Of a DNA stretch of 64,000 bases, positions 22,511-34,235 are shown piece by piece. The stretch is taken from contig FJOG01000006.1 of assembly GCA_900073065.1 (NCBI GenBank), positions 459,167 to 523,166 of the forward strand, in the 5' to 3' direction. This DNA is from Phialocephala subalpina. Lineage: Eukaryota > Ascomycota > Leotiomycetes > Helotiales > Mollisiaceae. Position numbers and translations under genes: made by a program. A model generated the notes under the pieces. The model ran no database searches. It saw nothing but the letters and a program-made list of their open reading frames with translations, and had not been told where the DNA came from. The first letter of the stretch is position 1; each line of letters starts with the position of its first letter.

Positions 22511-23726
22511 CTAATCTGAATCTTCTGTAAGATCAATGGTGAGTTTCTTTCCCGACCTCTTCTTCCTGGAGTTTAAAGGTCCTTTGCCTGCATCTCGCTC
22601 TCTCTTGATGGATCGACCGGGAGTGCTGGAGGAACCCCTGCCACGATTCTATGAATATTAGTTGATAGTGTACTACGCGCCAATGTCCCTTACTTACCAG
22701 GTCTTTGAGGAATTTCTCAAGCAGTTTCTTTTGGTTCGGATCAAGGTTACTGAGATCTACCGAAGGTGGCGATCCAGGAACGCTCTCGGGGTCTGGGGAA
22801 GGTGTTCGCTCAATTATCAACAGGCTTTTCAATGCGTCTAAGAACTATCAGCAAATGTCCGAGAGCCTATCGGTGATTACGACTTGCCTTGGGATCTGTA
22901 CTTGAACTTGAATATCGCGACTGGGTAGTCTTCGCCGTCGAGGTAGTCAAACCTAAAGTAGTTTTTCGAGACAAGCTTGGTCGCGGGACCGAATCTTGGA
23001 CAACTGTGAGCTTTTGCTGTTCAAGGATTTCTCTGGAGAGTTATAGACTGACGAGACACTGTGGCTCTTAGCATCGCCTTTCAAGGCTTTCTCGTGAACC
23101 TTGGAGCCAATAGAAGAGGATTTGTCTTCTGCGACCTCATAGTCTCTAAGTTCTGTGCCGTCACTGCAGCGATGCACTTTGACCTCTATCTCACCAACTT
23201 TCCCAAGAAGTTCCGAATCCTTCTTGAGATCCTTCAATTTTGAGTCGTCACTGGCTAAAAAGAATTAGTGACACCAGGCCTAGAATGGGCGGTAAATTCA
23301 CATACTTGTATCTATGTGAGAGAACTTGAAGGGCTTGATAAACTGTTGATCCTTCTTGCCCGGGGCCGCGACATGGACACCATCGACTATCCTGACGACC
23401 GGCGTCATGACGCGATTGCCATGAATGGATGCTGCATAGCCCTGTTTCCTGACACAAGGCTCGATTGCGAATTTGCCGTCAACAGAAATGGGGTTCGAAA
23501 GAGTCGGGCAGTCCATGTTGAAAGAGGTTCCTAGGGTGATGTGTATAGTGAACTCGGCATCCGACACAGCTTCGACATATTTAAGGACAGTCCTCGCTTT
23601 CTGATATTCTCCAATCGCTCCAGGCTTCTCGGATACCAGCTCTTCGTCGTCGTCATATTCCTGAAGAGGCGCGCCATCAACGCAGACAGAAACATCCAGT
23701 CCGGGAATACTGTCCAGTATTGCCAT
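22511..23726 (-). CDS. DUF7918-type protein, paralogue C
   Basis: Complete five-exon gene of 335 residues: 23726-23306, 23254-23053, 22994-22888, 22837-22698, 22648-22511. The N-terminal domain begins MAILDSIPGLDVSVCVDGAP and includes KYVEAVSDAEFTIHI. The second half has VGEIEVKVHR, KNYFRFDYLDGEDYPVAIFK and LLIIERTPSPDPE. The tail is basic and ends KKLTIDLTEDSD, a good match to a SUMO-interacting motif (hydrophobic-D-L-T followed by acids). Intron 3 begins with GC instead of GT (AAG then GCAAGT), the well-known minor donor type, and only this choice gives the YRSQDALKSL join seen in paralogue B. DUF7918 is a fungus-specific family of unknown function. This intact copy is the best template for judging paralogues A and B. 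Confidence 0.85.
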
Positions 23727-25679
23727 ACTGACTAGGGGGTTTGCGATGGGCACTCAAGACCAGAAAATCGATAGGTGAGTGGATTCCTGCACTTTGAGAT
23801 GTTAGGTAATACTTAGATAGAGGGACAGGACAGAAAGGACGCGAAACTTACCTGTGGAAGTAAAAAGGTGGCCCACAAGATAGTATAACTACCACGCTTT
23901 GGTTGCGCGAGTCTGCGGGGAATGGATCAAGATCAAGCGAGGATTTCGAGACGCCAGAAATGATTGAGGGTGGTTATCGACTTAGAATTGAGGATGTGGG
24001 TGTGGAAGGAAGATGGAGTTTGACGCGACGAGCCCAAACGTCAGCACGTGCGCTGTAATTAAACTCTAATTTAGCGTGTTCAGGGCTCGGTTCTAATTTT
24101 AGCGGCCGTCAACTTTAAATTCTCCGTATTTTCGAGATGCGAAGAAATGCTGTGCAATGCGAGTTACGATGCCTACACCGAAGTCTTGTTCCGACACCTC
24201 GAGAACAATTAAACAATGTTGGCCGACAATATTTCTAAGACTCTACAGCATCAAGCCCCCAGAATATTCTTGGACATTCACAGATTGCCCCCATCGTCTC
24301 CTTCAATGTGTGCATAGGATAACGCGAGCTGGATGTTTGATAGCTGCCTGACAGTCCCTCAGACTTCCTTATCTATCCAGTGAATAATTTCAATCATTCT
24401 TTCCTCATTCATACCTCCAAATATGATGCACGTTTTGGGACTCAACCCTTCTCCCTGCTTCTAAACCGCTTCTTTCTTATCCGTATAGCTCCTTAGCACC
24501 CTGTTATACCATCACGACTGCGAAGCAGTGGAGTTAACATGCTGTCAAGTGAACTTGGACCCGACCGCCTGTCGTCGAATTGAATTGAGAGAATATGTGA
24601 TATTGTAAAAAGAACGAAAAGAATCTGGTTTTGGGGTGACACGTCTTTCGTTCTTGTTCGAGAAGAGTCCGGCATACAAAACACATTTCTATGGAAAGTT
24701 TCTATTTCAATACTTCCTCCTAACATTGACACGGTACCACTCATTCCCCATGAGATGAATCGTCCAACCATCACTCGTTTCTCAGCCTCCACTCAGCAAT
24801 TAGTACTATCGCCAAGCATCGCAAGGCGAATCATTGCCGCCAGTTCGACAGATTTCTTTGGGGCAACGAAGGCAGTATCCAGGCTCTTCTTGTTTCTCAT
24901 AGTCAAGCAGTTCACAGTATGGGTTGAAGCTCAAGTTAACATGGCATATTGTAGTGGGTGATCGTATGGCCGCACTTCTTCTTCCATATATGAAATAGTA
25001 GCACATTCTTATTTCCAGTTGGCAATGATCTGATTTGGATTTTTCAAAGGACGCTTGAAGGCTGTTCGGCTCGTCGCACTAGGCCAAGACTTTCAAATCT
25101 CCAAGCTAAAGAGAATTTCCTGTCATCTTTTGAATGCACTAAGTCGTTTCATGAACCAAGCTAGCTTGTTACAGTCACTGGCAGGAAGGGAAATCATTGA
25201 GAATGAATTTTTGATTACTCTAGGTCCATCAACGGTCATCAGCCACAGCCGACAAACACTGTGCAACTCGACCCGAGATCAACTTGTGGCTTAAGACATT
25301 TATTCTCAGCCATGTTTCAAGTCTGAGATAATGCAACATGTATGCAAGCCCCCGCACCATCGGTATTCAGCCTCTTCCCCTGTGTCACCGCCGCCGCCGC
25401 CGCCGCCAATCGCCATCTCTCCTTAGCGCTCTCCCCTCCAAGGCTGAACCCCGATGCAAGGGCAGGCCGCTAATTTGGCCACCTGCATCAACAAATGAAT
25501 GCAAAGGAAACGTCATCCCGAATTTTGTGCACCAATACTCCGAACAATATCCTTACATCACACATCCAATTCAAGACACTCTCCGCCAATTACGAAACTC
25601 TCCGATTACTCTGCCCAAGCTCTCTCTCAAATCTCATCACCATCGCACTGACCGTCCCCGAGAGTTTCAGGCCATGCAG
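23727..25679. other. Intergenic region, no supported gene
   Basis: Nearly 2 kb. Short reading frames on both strands lack conserved signatures. A CCGCCGCCGCCG tract near 25390 is simple sequence. Confidence 0.4.
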
Positions 25680-26777
25680 TCACATACTTGTGTCGCCGTT
25701 TGGTGGTGCAGGTGGTGCAGATGGTGAAGCCTTCTTAGTAGGTGACAGAGACTTGATATCCTCGACTCCGCCGACGCGTCTCAAGCCCGGGATGGAAGAT
25801 GGTCGTGGGCCGAGACTTGCTACGAAAGCACGAGGACTCAAGCTTCCTGCGATCTCACCTGGGCTGAGGCTTCCTTCTGCAACAAGAGTTAGCTTCTTGA
25901 CAGGGTCTTCAGTGGTAGATTTCTTGGCCGGGGCCTCGGTGTCGCCCTCATAGCCCATATCGTCGGAATCGCTGCCACTGCTGCTGCTACCGCTGGAGCT
26001 GGACATAGCAAATGCCTCTTCAAGACCAGGATTCGTAGCCTTTCCAGATCCGCTCTCCTCAGCCTTTCCACACTCCTTTGCCTTTCCATCGTCGCTCTCC
26101 TTAGCCTTAGCCTCCTTAGCTTGCTTAGCATACGTGAACTCGTCCATCTCAATCTCATCAACACCAGCACCACTCTTGCTCTTTTCCCCTCCCTTCGCCT
26201 TCACCGCATCCTTCTTTGCCTTCGCCTGCTCGAGTTCCTTCTTTCGCTGCTCGCGTCTATCCCTAATAGCCTTCATACCGGAAAGCTTTGAGGCCTCAAA
26301 CCCCTTACCCAAACCAGCGCCACCTTTTCCCTTCTCCTTCTCACCCTCCTTAACTTTCTCAGCACCCCTTCCCTTCTCACCCTCCTTAGACTTCTGACCC
26401 ACCATCTTTTCCTTTACCAACGGGATCCCCTTCTTCCTATCCTCACACCTAGCCTTGATAGCCAACAACTTCTCCTTAAGCTCCTTGAACGGATCATAAT
26501 CAATCGCACCTTCACCCTGGTCACCCTCCTCATCCATAATCACACTACTATCACTTCTCTCACCAAAATCCAACTCCGGTGTTCCTGTTCTGAGCACCTG
26601 ACCAACATGAGCATGACAAGTGAGTTCACCGCATCGAAGGACTTGTTCAGTTGTCTTGTAGCGAGGACAATCGGTGGAGAATTCCTTGTCTTCGGCTTTG
26701 GCGTCACCGCAGTGGTAGGTGGAGGTTTTGGCGAGGCAGCCGCAGTCGTGGTAGATGAAGTTTAGGAGGACACACAT
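25680..26777 (-). CDS. Hypothetical protein with Cys-rich head and charged low-complexity body
   Basis: One uninterrupted frame of 365 residues starting at ATG 26777. The first 70 residues hold nine cysteines (for example HDCGCLAKTSTYHCG and LRCGELTCHAH), which could bind metal. Then follows PFKELKEKLLAIKARCEDRK and a long Lys/Glu/Ala/Gly-rich region, a Ser/Asp run (SSSSGSSSSGSDSDD), and a Ser/Pro-rich end (SLSPGEIAGSLSPRAFVAS). I do not recognise a family. The length of the open frame and its sensible composition change from Cys-rich to charged favour a real gene. Low-complexity shadows on the opposite strand are shorter. Confidence 0.65.
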   Translation of the reverse strand: MCVLLNFIYHDCGCLAKTSTYHCGDAKAEDKEFSTDCPRYKTTEQVLRCGELTCHAHVGQVLRTGTPELDFGERSDSSVIMDEEGDQGEGAIDYDPFKELKEKLLAIKARCEDRKKGIPLVKEKMVGQKSKEGEKGRGAEKVKEGEKEKGKGGAGLGKGFEASKLSGMKAIRDRREQRKKELEQAKAKKDAVKAKGGEKSKSGAGVDEIEMDEFTYAKQAKEAKAKESDDGKAKECGKAEESGSGKATNPGLEEAFAMSSSSGSSSSGSDSDDMGYEGDTEAPAKKSTTEDPVKKLTLVAEGSLSPGEIAGSLSPRAFVASLGPRPSSIPGLRRVGGVEDIKSLSPTKKASPSAPPAPPNGDTSM

Positions 26778-28030
26778 TGTGACTTCTTTGCTTTGATTGG
26801 CCGCGAGAGAAGTAGGCAGGTGTCGTTGTTCGATTTGATTCGGAAAAGGGGTGTTTGCGCGTGAGGGTCGGTCGCGTCTTGAAAGGAGGCTCGCTGGTTC
26901 GTTCGTGTAGAAAGGGGGTCAACCGTGTCGAGATTGTTCGTTGCGCAAAAGAACTTCACAACTTTGGAGGTATCGTGATCTCTGTAATTGAGTAGAACGT
27001 TGCGACTAAGACGCGTTGAGACCAACAGTTGATTTCCCAAGTTGTTTTTGTTGTTTGTGTTGTGGGTTAGCTCGTGCGAGAATATTTTGGTTCGGTTGTG
27101 GATATCTAGATAATCCGGAGGAAGAATGACGACCGATTTGGAGTAGGAATACGGATTGTGCTATTATCCGAAGGACGCTACGGCCCGTAGTCTTCTTGTG
27201 AAGTTTGGGATGGAAAGCATTGCTTTGGTCTTTTGCAGCATAGAGGGAAGTCTGCGAGAGTGTCTAAACATCAACCACAAGAGGTGGCATTGGAAGGTAG
27301 AGAAAGGTTGCATGCAGTTGAGATACAAAGCAAGAAGGTAGTCTAGGCCTTGCCATTGACCCCTAAGGTCTGCAATGCATGAAGAGCTTTTGAAGATGAG
27401 ATGTTGCAGAGTTGCAGAGTTGCGGAATGTTCCGGTATTTCCAATGACCGTAACAGCTGGGGACAATGGACATTGAAATCCTGGCAACAGCGTTTGACGC
27501 AAGCAAGGAATATTCAAAGATAATCGCAAAGCAGCTTTACAATTTTGCGATGGTATGCCAATAGATGGACCAGTGTTAAGGTATCTAAAGGACCAATGGT
27601 CACAGACCTAGAGAAACTAAAGACATTTCAAAGTGGTTCAAGCCTACAACGAAAGGACACTGAAGCAACGCGCAAAGAAAAGATGGCGGGTAAAGTGTTG
27701 CATTGATGGCATGTAAGTGAATGAAAGAGAGCCTATGTCAGCGCCATATCTGAACGCCTGACTGCGCAACCTACTTCCCGGGGGGTATCTATAACAATTT
27801 CCAAAATCCACCGAACCTGCTAAACGAATGTATGCACCCAGTACACCAAGCCTAGGAACGCCTCGCAGTGCATCCCTTCTCCATATGCCTTCTTCTTCAT
27901 GATAACATTGCCTCGCTCTTGACGCTACTTGAGCCTCCGTCACATGAGATAACCTCATGCGGATTGATGTATCTAACAAGATCGCTTCGACAATGCGGGC
28001 CTTGCATGCTCTTTCAAATAAATCACCCAA
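26778..28030. other. Intergenic region, no supported gene
   Basis: 1.25 kb between the stop of the DUF7624-like gene and the start of the Cys/Lys-rich gene. It should hold the latter's promoter. Frames present are short and featureless. Confidence 0.4.
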
Positions 28031-30465
28031 CTAGACAACGATGCTGATGCTTTTCCTGGTGTCTGCTTCATCCAAGGGAAAGCTGAAGACCAGTTTAAAC
28101 AGGTCTTTCAAAAATGTGTACTGTCCACTTTTCATCATCCAGCTAACGCTCCTGGCCACTTCGACTGCGCTGGCTTTCTTGCCGATGCTAGGGAGGGCAT
28201 TTGCACTTCGAAACGTGGGGTCGCTGAGAACAAGGTCCTTGTACGCAGCCAATAGAGTGGCATGTGCAGGCAAAGACCCAAAGGATCCTGTCGGAAGGTT
28301 CTTCACGAACTTTTGTAGAGCAGGCGGTTCGGACTTATTGGGAGCACTGGCGGTTGTTGGTGTCGAGCGTGAGAATCCCACGTTCATTGCGGCTTTTAGA
28401 ATGAGAATTTTTAGTCGTGTGAGGTTTGCATCTTCGGGACTTGTAGCGGTAGTGACTGTGCTGGAAGATTTCTGACTTCCTTGTGAATATGAAGATAATG
28501 TCGAGGTTGTACTCGACCATCGAGGGTTAGTAGAGCGAGTGCCTTCCGTACCGAGGACAAGAATATTAGGAATATTAGGAGAATTTTCTTCTGGTGAGAT
28601 GGGTGTATCTTCGAATTCGGTAGTGGGTGTTTCAGGATTGTATCGTGTACGTGCATGCTCGGGATGTTCTGGATTTTCAGGCAGACTGGGCAAGCTGCCT
28701 TTCGCAGTATGTGACTGAGATGACCGGCTCATCTGATCGGATATCTGTGTAAAGGTTGTTTGAGACGGGCGCGGTGTACCTCTTTCTGGTCGAACCTGTG
28801 TCCACCCTTCCCGAAACAGATCACAAAGCTCCCAGCATGCCTGTACAGCAGATCCAAGGAGTTCCTCATCAGCCGCCTTGCCTTCTCTTTTATTTTGACG
28901 AAGACTAAAAAGCATTTCAGCCAGTCCCCAACATGCTCGAAGGAGGGCATCCGTTTCCTCGGCCAATTCATTCCGCTGCTTCATGAGTCGATGACATAGA
29001 GTAATGTAGAAATCTAGTGTCCGTTCTCGGAAAGCTTCCGGGAGGTTCCGGTCGTGTGTATTGTAGAGATGGTTGTTCAATTCGAAGCTAACCCTCAAGA
29101 CCGAGTCTGCAATTTCATCCTTTCGTTGGCGAACATCAAACAGCGATTGGCAGAAATCTCGACACAAATCAAGGGTGGGCCGAACCTGGAAATCATGATC
29201 CTCGTCTCGGCTATCGTAAAGCTTCTGGCAGAGCTTCCAGCAGCACTTCCAAGCTTTCTCTTGTGCATCGCCAGTTCCGGAATAACTGAAAATCCTTTCC
29301 CGGTGGATAGAGCTAAGACTTGCAAGGGTATTGCACAACGTCCAGCACTCATGTAGAGCCGTCTTCAAGGCAAGGACCTCCTGCTCGGAATTGTGAACGG
29401 TCCTGGCATCGAACTCATCCTCTTCGCGTTGATCTTCAGGAATACCTGTAAACCATGAGTACTGCGATTGTGCAGAATTGGTTCTGAAGCCAAATGGCGC
29501 ACCTTCAAGACTGTTGGCACTGCTTGAACGTATGGATCCAAAGTCACTCGCTAGAGCTTCAACCTCTTGTCGAGTTTGAGCTCGTGGTGTAGCATTTTCC
29601 AATCCATATTTGACCGGAGTGATATCTGTAGATATTGGTGGAGGCGAGACGGGACTTGGCTGCGAAGTCTAATGTCAATCAGTCATGATCAAAGAATTAG
29701 AGCATCTTGCACTACCTTATCTTTCGGTACCTCCAAGTCTACCCTGATTGTAGGGGCAGGGGCAGCTTCACCCTGCTGATAGGGAGTCGGCGTGGATCTG
29801 TCAGCTGGTCGCGAGGGCTGAATGTTTTCCTTGGACGCCTGCTGAAGCTCAGCTTTGATCCTGCCTGGATTTTCGAACAAGCTTACGAAGTTCCCGTAGC
29901 CTTCGGGAGCATGTATGACAGAGATAGATTCATCCTCAAGAGAGGATCGAAAATAGTCTGGGACATTGGTCGTGAGTCTTTTCAACTATAGCCCGTGTCA
30001 GCCGCATGCAGCCTTACTCGGAAGGTCGCGCATACTGTGGCATGCGAATCTACCGATTCTGCCCCTCCCGGTGGTGTATGATGATCTTCTTGATATTGCA
30101 CCTCTTCTGCGACCTCGTCCTCTATCTCCGTTGTTTCGGTGCCATTCGAAGTAACTGGTGAAGGTCCCACCATATCACTTGGACTCGTCATTTGTAGACC
30201 GTTGGGAGAGAGTCCGCCATCGTCAATTACATTCGGACGGAGTCGCGAGGACTCGGAGGAGCTGCGCGCCGACCTACAGCGCTTTGTTAGCATCCTGAAC
30301 ATATCCTGGAGCATGTAGTCCGTACATTGATTGAAATCGTGGGGAATGTTGAGCTGAAGAGTTTGGTGATAAAGAGAAGTCTGTATATGGCGAAAATGCA
30401 GACATAAGGTTTCCAGGCGAAGAGACCAGGGGACTCTCCAGTGCCATTGTTGGAGCAAGGCTCAT
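28031..30465 (-). CDS. DUF7624-like fungal protein
   Basis: Four exons with exact phase agreement (30465-30326, 30273-30036, 29985-29716, 29668-28031) give 761 residues. The N-terminal third is Ser/Pro-rich and disordered. A helical, Trp/Cys-rich region follows in exon 4, with repeated patterns such as ALHECWTLCNTLASLSSIHR, KAWKCCWKLCQKLYDSRDED, TLDLCRDFCQSLFDVRQR and LRACWGLAEMLFSLRQNK. Then come a Ser/Thr/Pro linker and a C-terminal helical segment. I believe this is the conserved ascomycete DUF7624 family. The repeated C-W-x-L-C pattern suggests a helical repeat bundle. Function unknown. Intron 1 has a perfect GCTAAC branch site, and intron 2 is modelled with a GTATGC donor to reach a normal 50 nt. 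Confidence 0.85.
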
Positions 30466-33400
30466 CTGGATGGCCTCTTAGGAAGGGCTGTGAGGCTTGT
30501 TATGAGGGACAGCAGCAGCGTGCTCCTGGCTCAGCAGTTGCAGGGTCTCCAGAGCGTTGGTGTGTGCGGGTCCAGGCTGAATGGAGCTCTCGCGGATGCT
30601 GGCAGCTGGGAAGCTGGGAAGCTCTGTAGCTGAGCCTGGCCTGGTGGAGGAGGAGCAGCTATTTGCGAAGGAGGGGCCAGGGCCAGGAGGTCGCAATCGT
30701 CGGTCTTCTTCGGCAGAGAGGCCACTCCTACGACGATGTGCAATCGATAGAGGTGAAGGTACCGCAGGTACGTGGAGAGAGGTGCATATTTTAGACGCAG
30801 TGCAAGACAGTTGTAGTCAATGATTCGGGAGATGTTTGTAGTGGAGCGTGGAGGTGACCAGTGCTAGAGAGTCTGTGCCACGGAGGCACGTTCCAGCAGA
30901 CAGAAATCAACGTTCGCTTGGCTGGGAAACCCCTGCGGCCGTGATGGGCGTCCACTGAACTAGAGCAAGACTGGCCCAAGAGCTGGCAAAAAGAGACTTA
31001 GGGTTGTACGTGAACTGGCGGGCGTGTTTCGCGCTGCGGACGATGTGAGCGATGTGAGCGATGTGAGAGATGGAAAGCTCGAATAGCAAGCTCGCTCCTG
31101 CACTTCTCCCTCAATGTGGCATAGAGCTAGAGAAGGCAGTTGCGACTTGCTTGCAGAGCGATGAAACGGCCGACGAATCACAGCTGCAGATGCGCGTCCT
31201 GATCGAAGGCTGCGTGGAGTTGTGCAGGGCATGGGCGCTTAGCAACTTTGTTTCTCGAGAAGCCGAGAGACCTCACCCTTCCGCTCCTGCTATCAACAAA
31301 CCTCACTCCCACTCACCGGCTGCTGGGAACACCCTCGTCAGACGGGCACACGGGTTCCAGGATAAATGTGACTTCTCTATTCTCACTGGTCCTTCCTGGA
31401 AAAGTACATCGTCCAGCCAATGAGCGGGATAATCACAGACTTTCCAGCGGTTGTGGAGTATAGGCGGGATTGTCCGCTGCTTCTCCGTTGCTGGTAACAA
31501 ACCAGCTTACACAGTCCAGATGATAGTCTGGAAGGAATACATTTTAAGAACTAGCCGACCCGATTTTACCGGCGGCATGGAGGTGGGTATGAAGGTTACT
31601 TTCTGATCGACCTCCTCTCCAAGTTGGAGAAGATCTCCAACATTCAAGCCGAGACCTCCACAGGGGCTGCTTCGCTTGTATCTGCGGTCAGCATGCCACG
31701 ATGCTTTTTGTTACTGGTAGTTTTGAGAACGAGACGGTGAGACAATATCACGTTCAAGTAATAATTCCAGCCCCCAAGACTTTTGATTTGAGCATATCCC
31801 GTCTTATTCGTACAATTACGAGGAATAAGAAACAATTGGATGGATCGCTTGGCTCGCTTCCGAAGCCGAGTGGTCAGCATGTTTTCTTGTTTGCTGGCCG
31901 AGTAGTTGAAGCAATCGATATGGGAAGGATAAGAGCCTCTTGATTCTGTGTAGCTTGGATGGTGTGTCGTTCCGATCGGGGGACATGCGCCGTATCGAGC
32001 CCTAAGAAGCACCCTGCGCTTGCATAGGCGCCGTGATTTCATACAGCCCTATTGAAACCCAGCAGTAACACAATATCCCCGAGAATAATGTTGGTTTCTT
32101 GACGTTTCTGTGCAACCGACATTCCCAGACGAATTAGCCTCAGGGCTTCAAACGTTGCAATCTCGATGAGGTTGAAGAATCCGTCCCGTACCCACGATTC
32201 ATGCGTTGTAAATGCATCTGAAAGGCACAGATTCGGAGAAATCACTTCCTCTAGGATAGATTTGAAGCAAGATGGCGCGTATATTGCAACGCATGCATCG
32301 GCTGTTGCGGCGCGGTTAATGTGCCACGTTGAAAAGGAGGAATTGGTAGAAGTCGTCTGATATTGGGAATTTCTTGGCCAAAATCCTTCAAGCGAGCAAC
32401 GCGTTTATTTCTGCAGGTCTGCCACCATGCGGCCCTGAAGGCTTGGTCGTCTTACTTTCTGGATCTTCATTCTCCTAATTGTGGATGCCTTTCTGATTTG
32501 CTTGGGTGTTCAACTGCTCCGAGAGCCTGGGTTGCATTGGCTCGAGCCATTGTACTTGGGTAGGCAGAAATTTCAACACTAATGCAATGTCACTTTGGAC
32601 ATGCTACATGCTTCACAGAAGACTACAGAGTTTTCTGTTGTCACATACATTGTGAAGACTTCAAGGAAGACTTCTGGACAATTCTGAACTTACGGGAAAC
32701 AGTAACTTGAACATTCAATTTTGGCACTCTGGGCTAGCTCGATGGCATCGAACATGCCCAATACCACAAGGTGCCCTCCCCACTGGTGAGAACTAGCTAC
32801 TTCTCTTCTCCTCATCTCACCGTGACCAGAATCACCAACATTGACCCCGCCACTACTGCCCCTCACGTTCCACAATCTCACGTTTTCATAAGCAGCCACA
32901 AGACTCTGCCAACATTTTTGCAAACACTCGAACCCACATTCCCACAGGCCTGCCAACTTTGACACATACCCGGCCACGAAGTGATACTGCATGGTGGCTG
33001 TACCCACCGACTTCCACTATGATTGAAGTTGAAAAATTTGGTGGATCCTCTCGTCCCACGAGGCGAGGCACGATTCCACCCTGGACGATAAAATATATAG
33101 GATTCGCCAAGTCAACAAACCCAGAATCCAAGGCACCTTCTAACAAGTGAAGAATAAGGGGCCAATTGTACAGTGAATTGGTAACGAAATGGAAGACTGG
33201 CACTCCAGCCGCCAGAAGGTCTCTTCTCAGGTCGAGAAATAGCCGCCACTTGGTCGCCAAACTCCTCCGCCTCGCTGCATGGCGTCTGTATCCTTTGTAG
33301 CACCAACATGTCCGTCTCGGAGCCGTAGAGAAAATCGGGTGATATTGTGAAATCATTGTTTTGTGTAGGATCAAAGGTCCTCCCTCTAAGCCTGCAACGC

Positions 33401-33473
33401 CTGTCCCAGAACGCCTTTCATGCAGTCACTGCAATGACCACCAACTTTGCGCCTTGCCATATTCCTCTCGTCT
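30466..33473. other. Long intergenic region, no supported gene
   Basis: 3 kb between the start of the DUF7624-like gene and the RPB10 stop. A minus-strand frame at 32886-33374 is open for 162 codons but shows no known domain, and its start region has no support. The rest are short overlapping frames. The right end includes the RPB10 3' region. Confidence 0.4.
31041..31067 (+). repeat. Short tandem repeat (3 x 9 bp)
   Basis: The 9-bp unit cgatgtgag occurs three times in a row, then degenerates (agatgg). Intergenic, no inferred role. Confidence 0.9.
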
Positions 33474-34028
33474 CTAATTCAAAGCTGCCTTCTTTGCGTC
33501 TCGTTCTGCGGGGTTGTACCTGTATGCCTTGTTAGCAAACTAAACCAGGAGGTATGGTGTTGAAGGAGCAGTCGCAGAGCCTGGGGAGTGCGGATCGCGG
33601 GCAGGAATGGGCGTACTTGAGGAGCTTCTCGATGAGGTCGACGTGTGTCATGATCATTCTGCGGCAGCAGTATCTCTTACACCCGAGTTGGTCCATTGCG
33701 TCGCTTTTGATTCATTAGCCAGGGAACATGTAGATATTGAAGAGACGAGGGAGTCCGCGGGCGTTGCGCAACCTGGGTAGTTCGCAGACGTCTAGCAGAC
33801 GTCCCAGAACTCATGGATCAACGTACCCATCTTGTACTTGGGCATCAATGAGCTTCAAATATCTCTCCCAGAGATCTCCGACGACCTTTCCGCAAGAGAA
33901 ACAGCGAACTGCAATGTATCAGTACCATGTTTTTCGCGAGCAATAGATGACAGGTGCACGACGCTCAGCGAGAGCCCGGGAACATGACGGCGAAACAAAG
34001 AAAAGAACCATTTACCTGGAATAATCAT
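33474..34028 (-). CDS. RPB10: RNA polymerase I/II/III subunit Rpb10 (ABC10-beta)
   Basis: Small zinc-binding subunit shared by all three nuclear RNA polymerases. It is encoded in four short exons (34028-34016, 33908-33827, 33703-33617, 33519-33474) whose phases all fit, giving 75 residues. Translation begins [20 protein letters not shown], the near-invariant family start, and continues through [15 protein letters not shown] and [14 protein letters not shown] to [13 protein letters not shown]. The zinc ligands are C7, C10, C44 and C45. Exon 1 contributes only four codons plus one base. Introns start GTAAAT, GTACGT and GTACGC and end in AG; two of them exceed 95 nt. The protein is about five residues longer than the yeast form, at the C-terminus. 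It lies head-to-head with NAN1. Confidence 0.95.
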
Positions 34029-34235
34029 CTTAACGGTTGTTTCAAAGATAGTCTGGAAGATGCGCTTCGAGGAGAGTCGCGTGTTGAAGATGGGTGAACG
34101 TCCTTCGCCAAACCTCTTTTATGGTTTTCTGCCGCTTTTTTAGGCGGTGAAGAGAGGCTAATATTTTGCAGTGGGCAATATTTTTTGCTCGCGATAACGA
34201 TAGCAGCTTTCACCACCACGAACCCCAAACTACAC
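34029..34235. promoter_or_regulatory. Shared divergent promoter of RPB10 and NAN1
   Basis: Only 207 bp separate the two start codons. The segment contains ccgc/gcgg arms around ttttttag (near 34130) and two AT-rich words (aatattttgc and gcaatatttt), but I cannot assign known factor sites. Confidence 0.6.

Noticed and set aside
25338..25727. 129-codon plus-strand frame with an Arg run
   Set aside because: The Arg run comes from a CCG trinucleotide tract, and the rest overlaps the 3' end of the minus-strand gene.
27644..28030. 128-codon minus-strand frame directly downstream of the DUF7624-like gene
   Set aside because: Probably its 3' untranslated region. No family signature.
32886..33374. 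162-codon minus-strand frame downstream of RPB10
   Set aside because: No recognisable domain, no clear start and competing frames on the plus strand. Listed only as part of the intergenic region.
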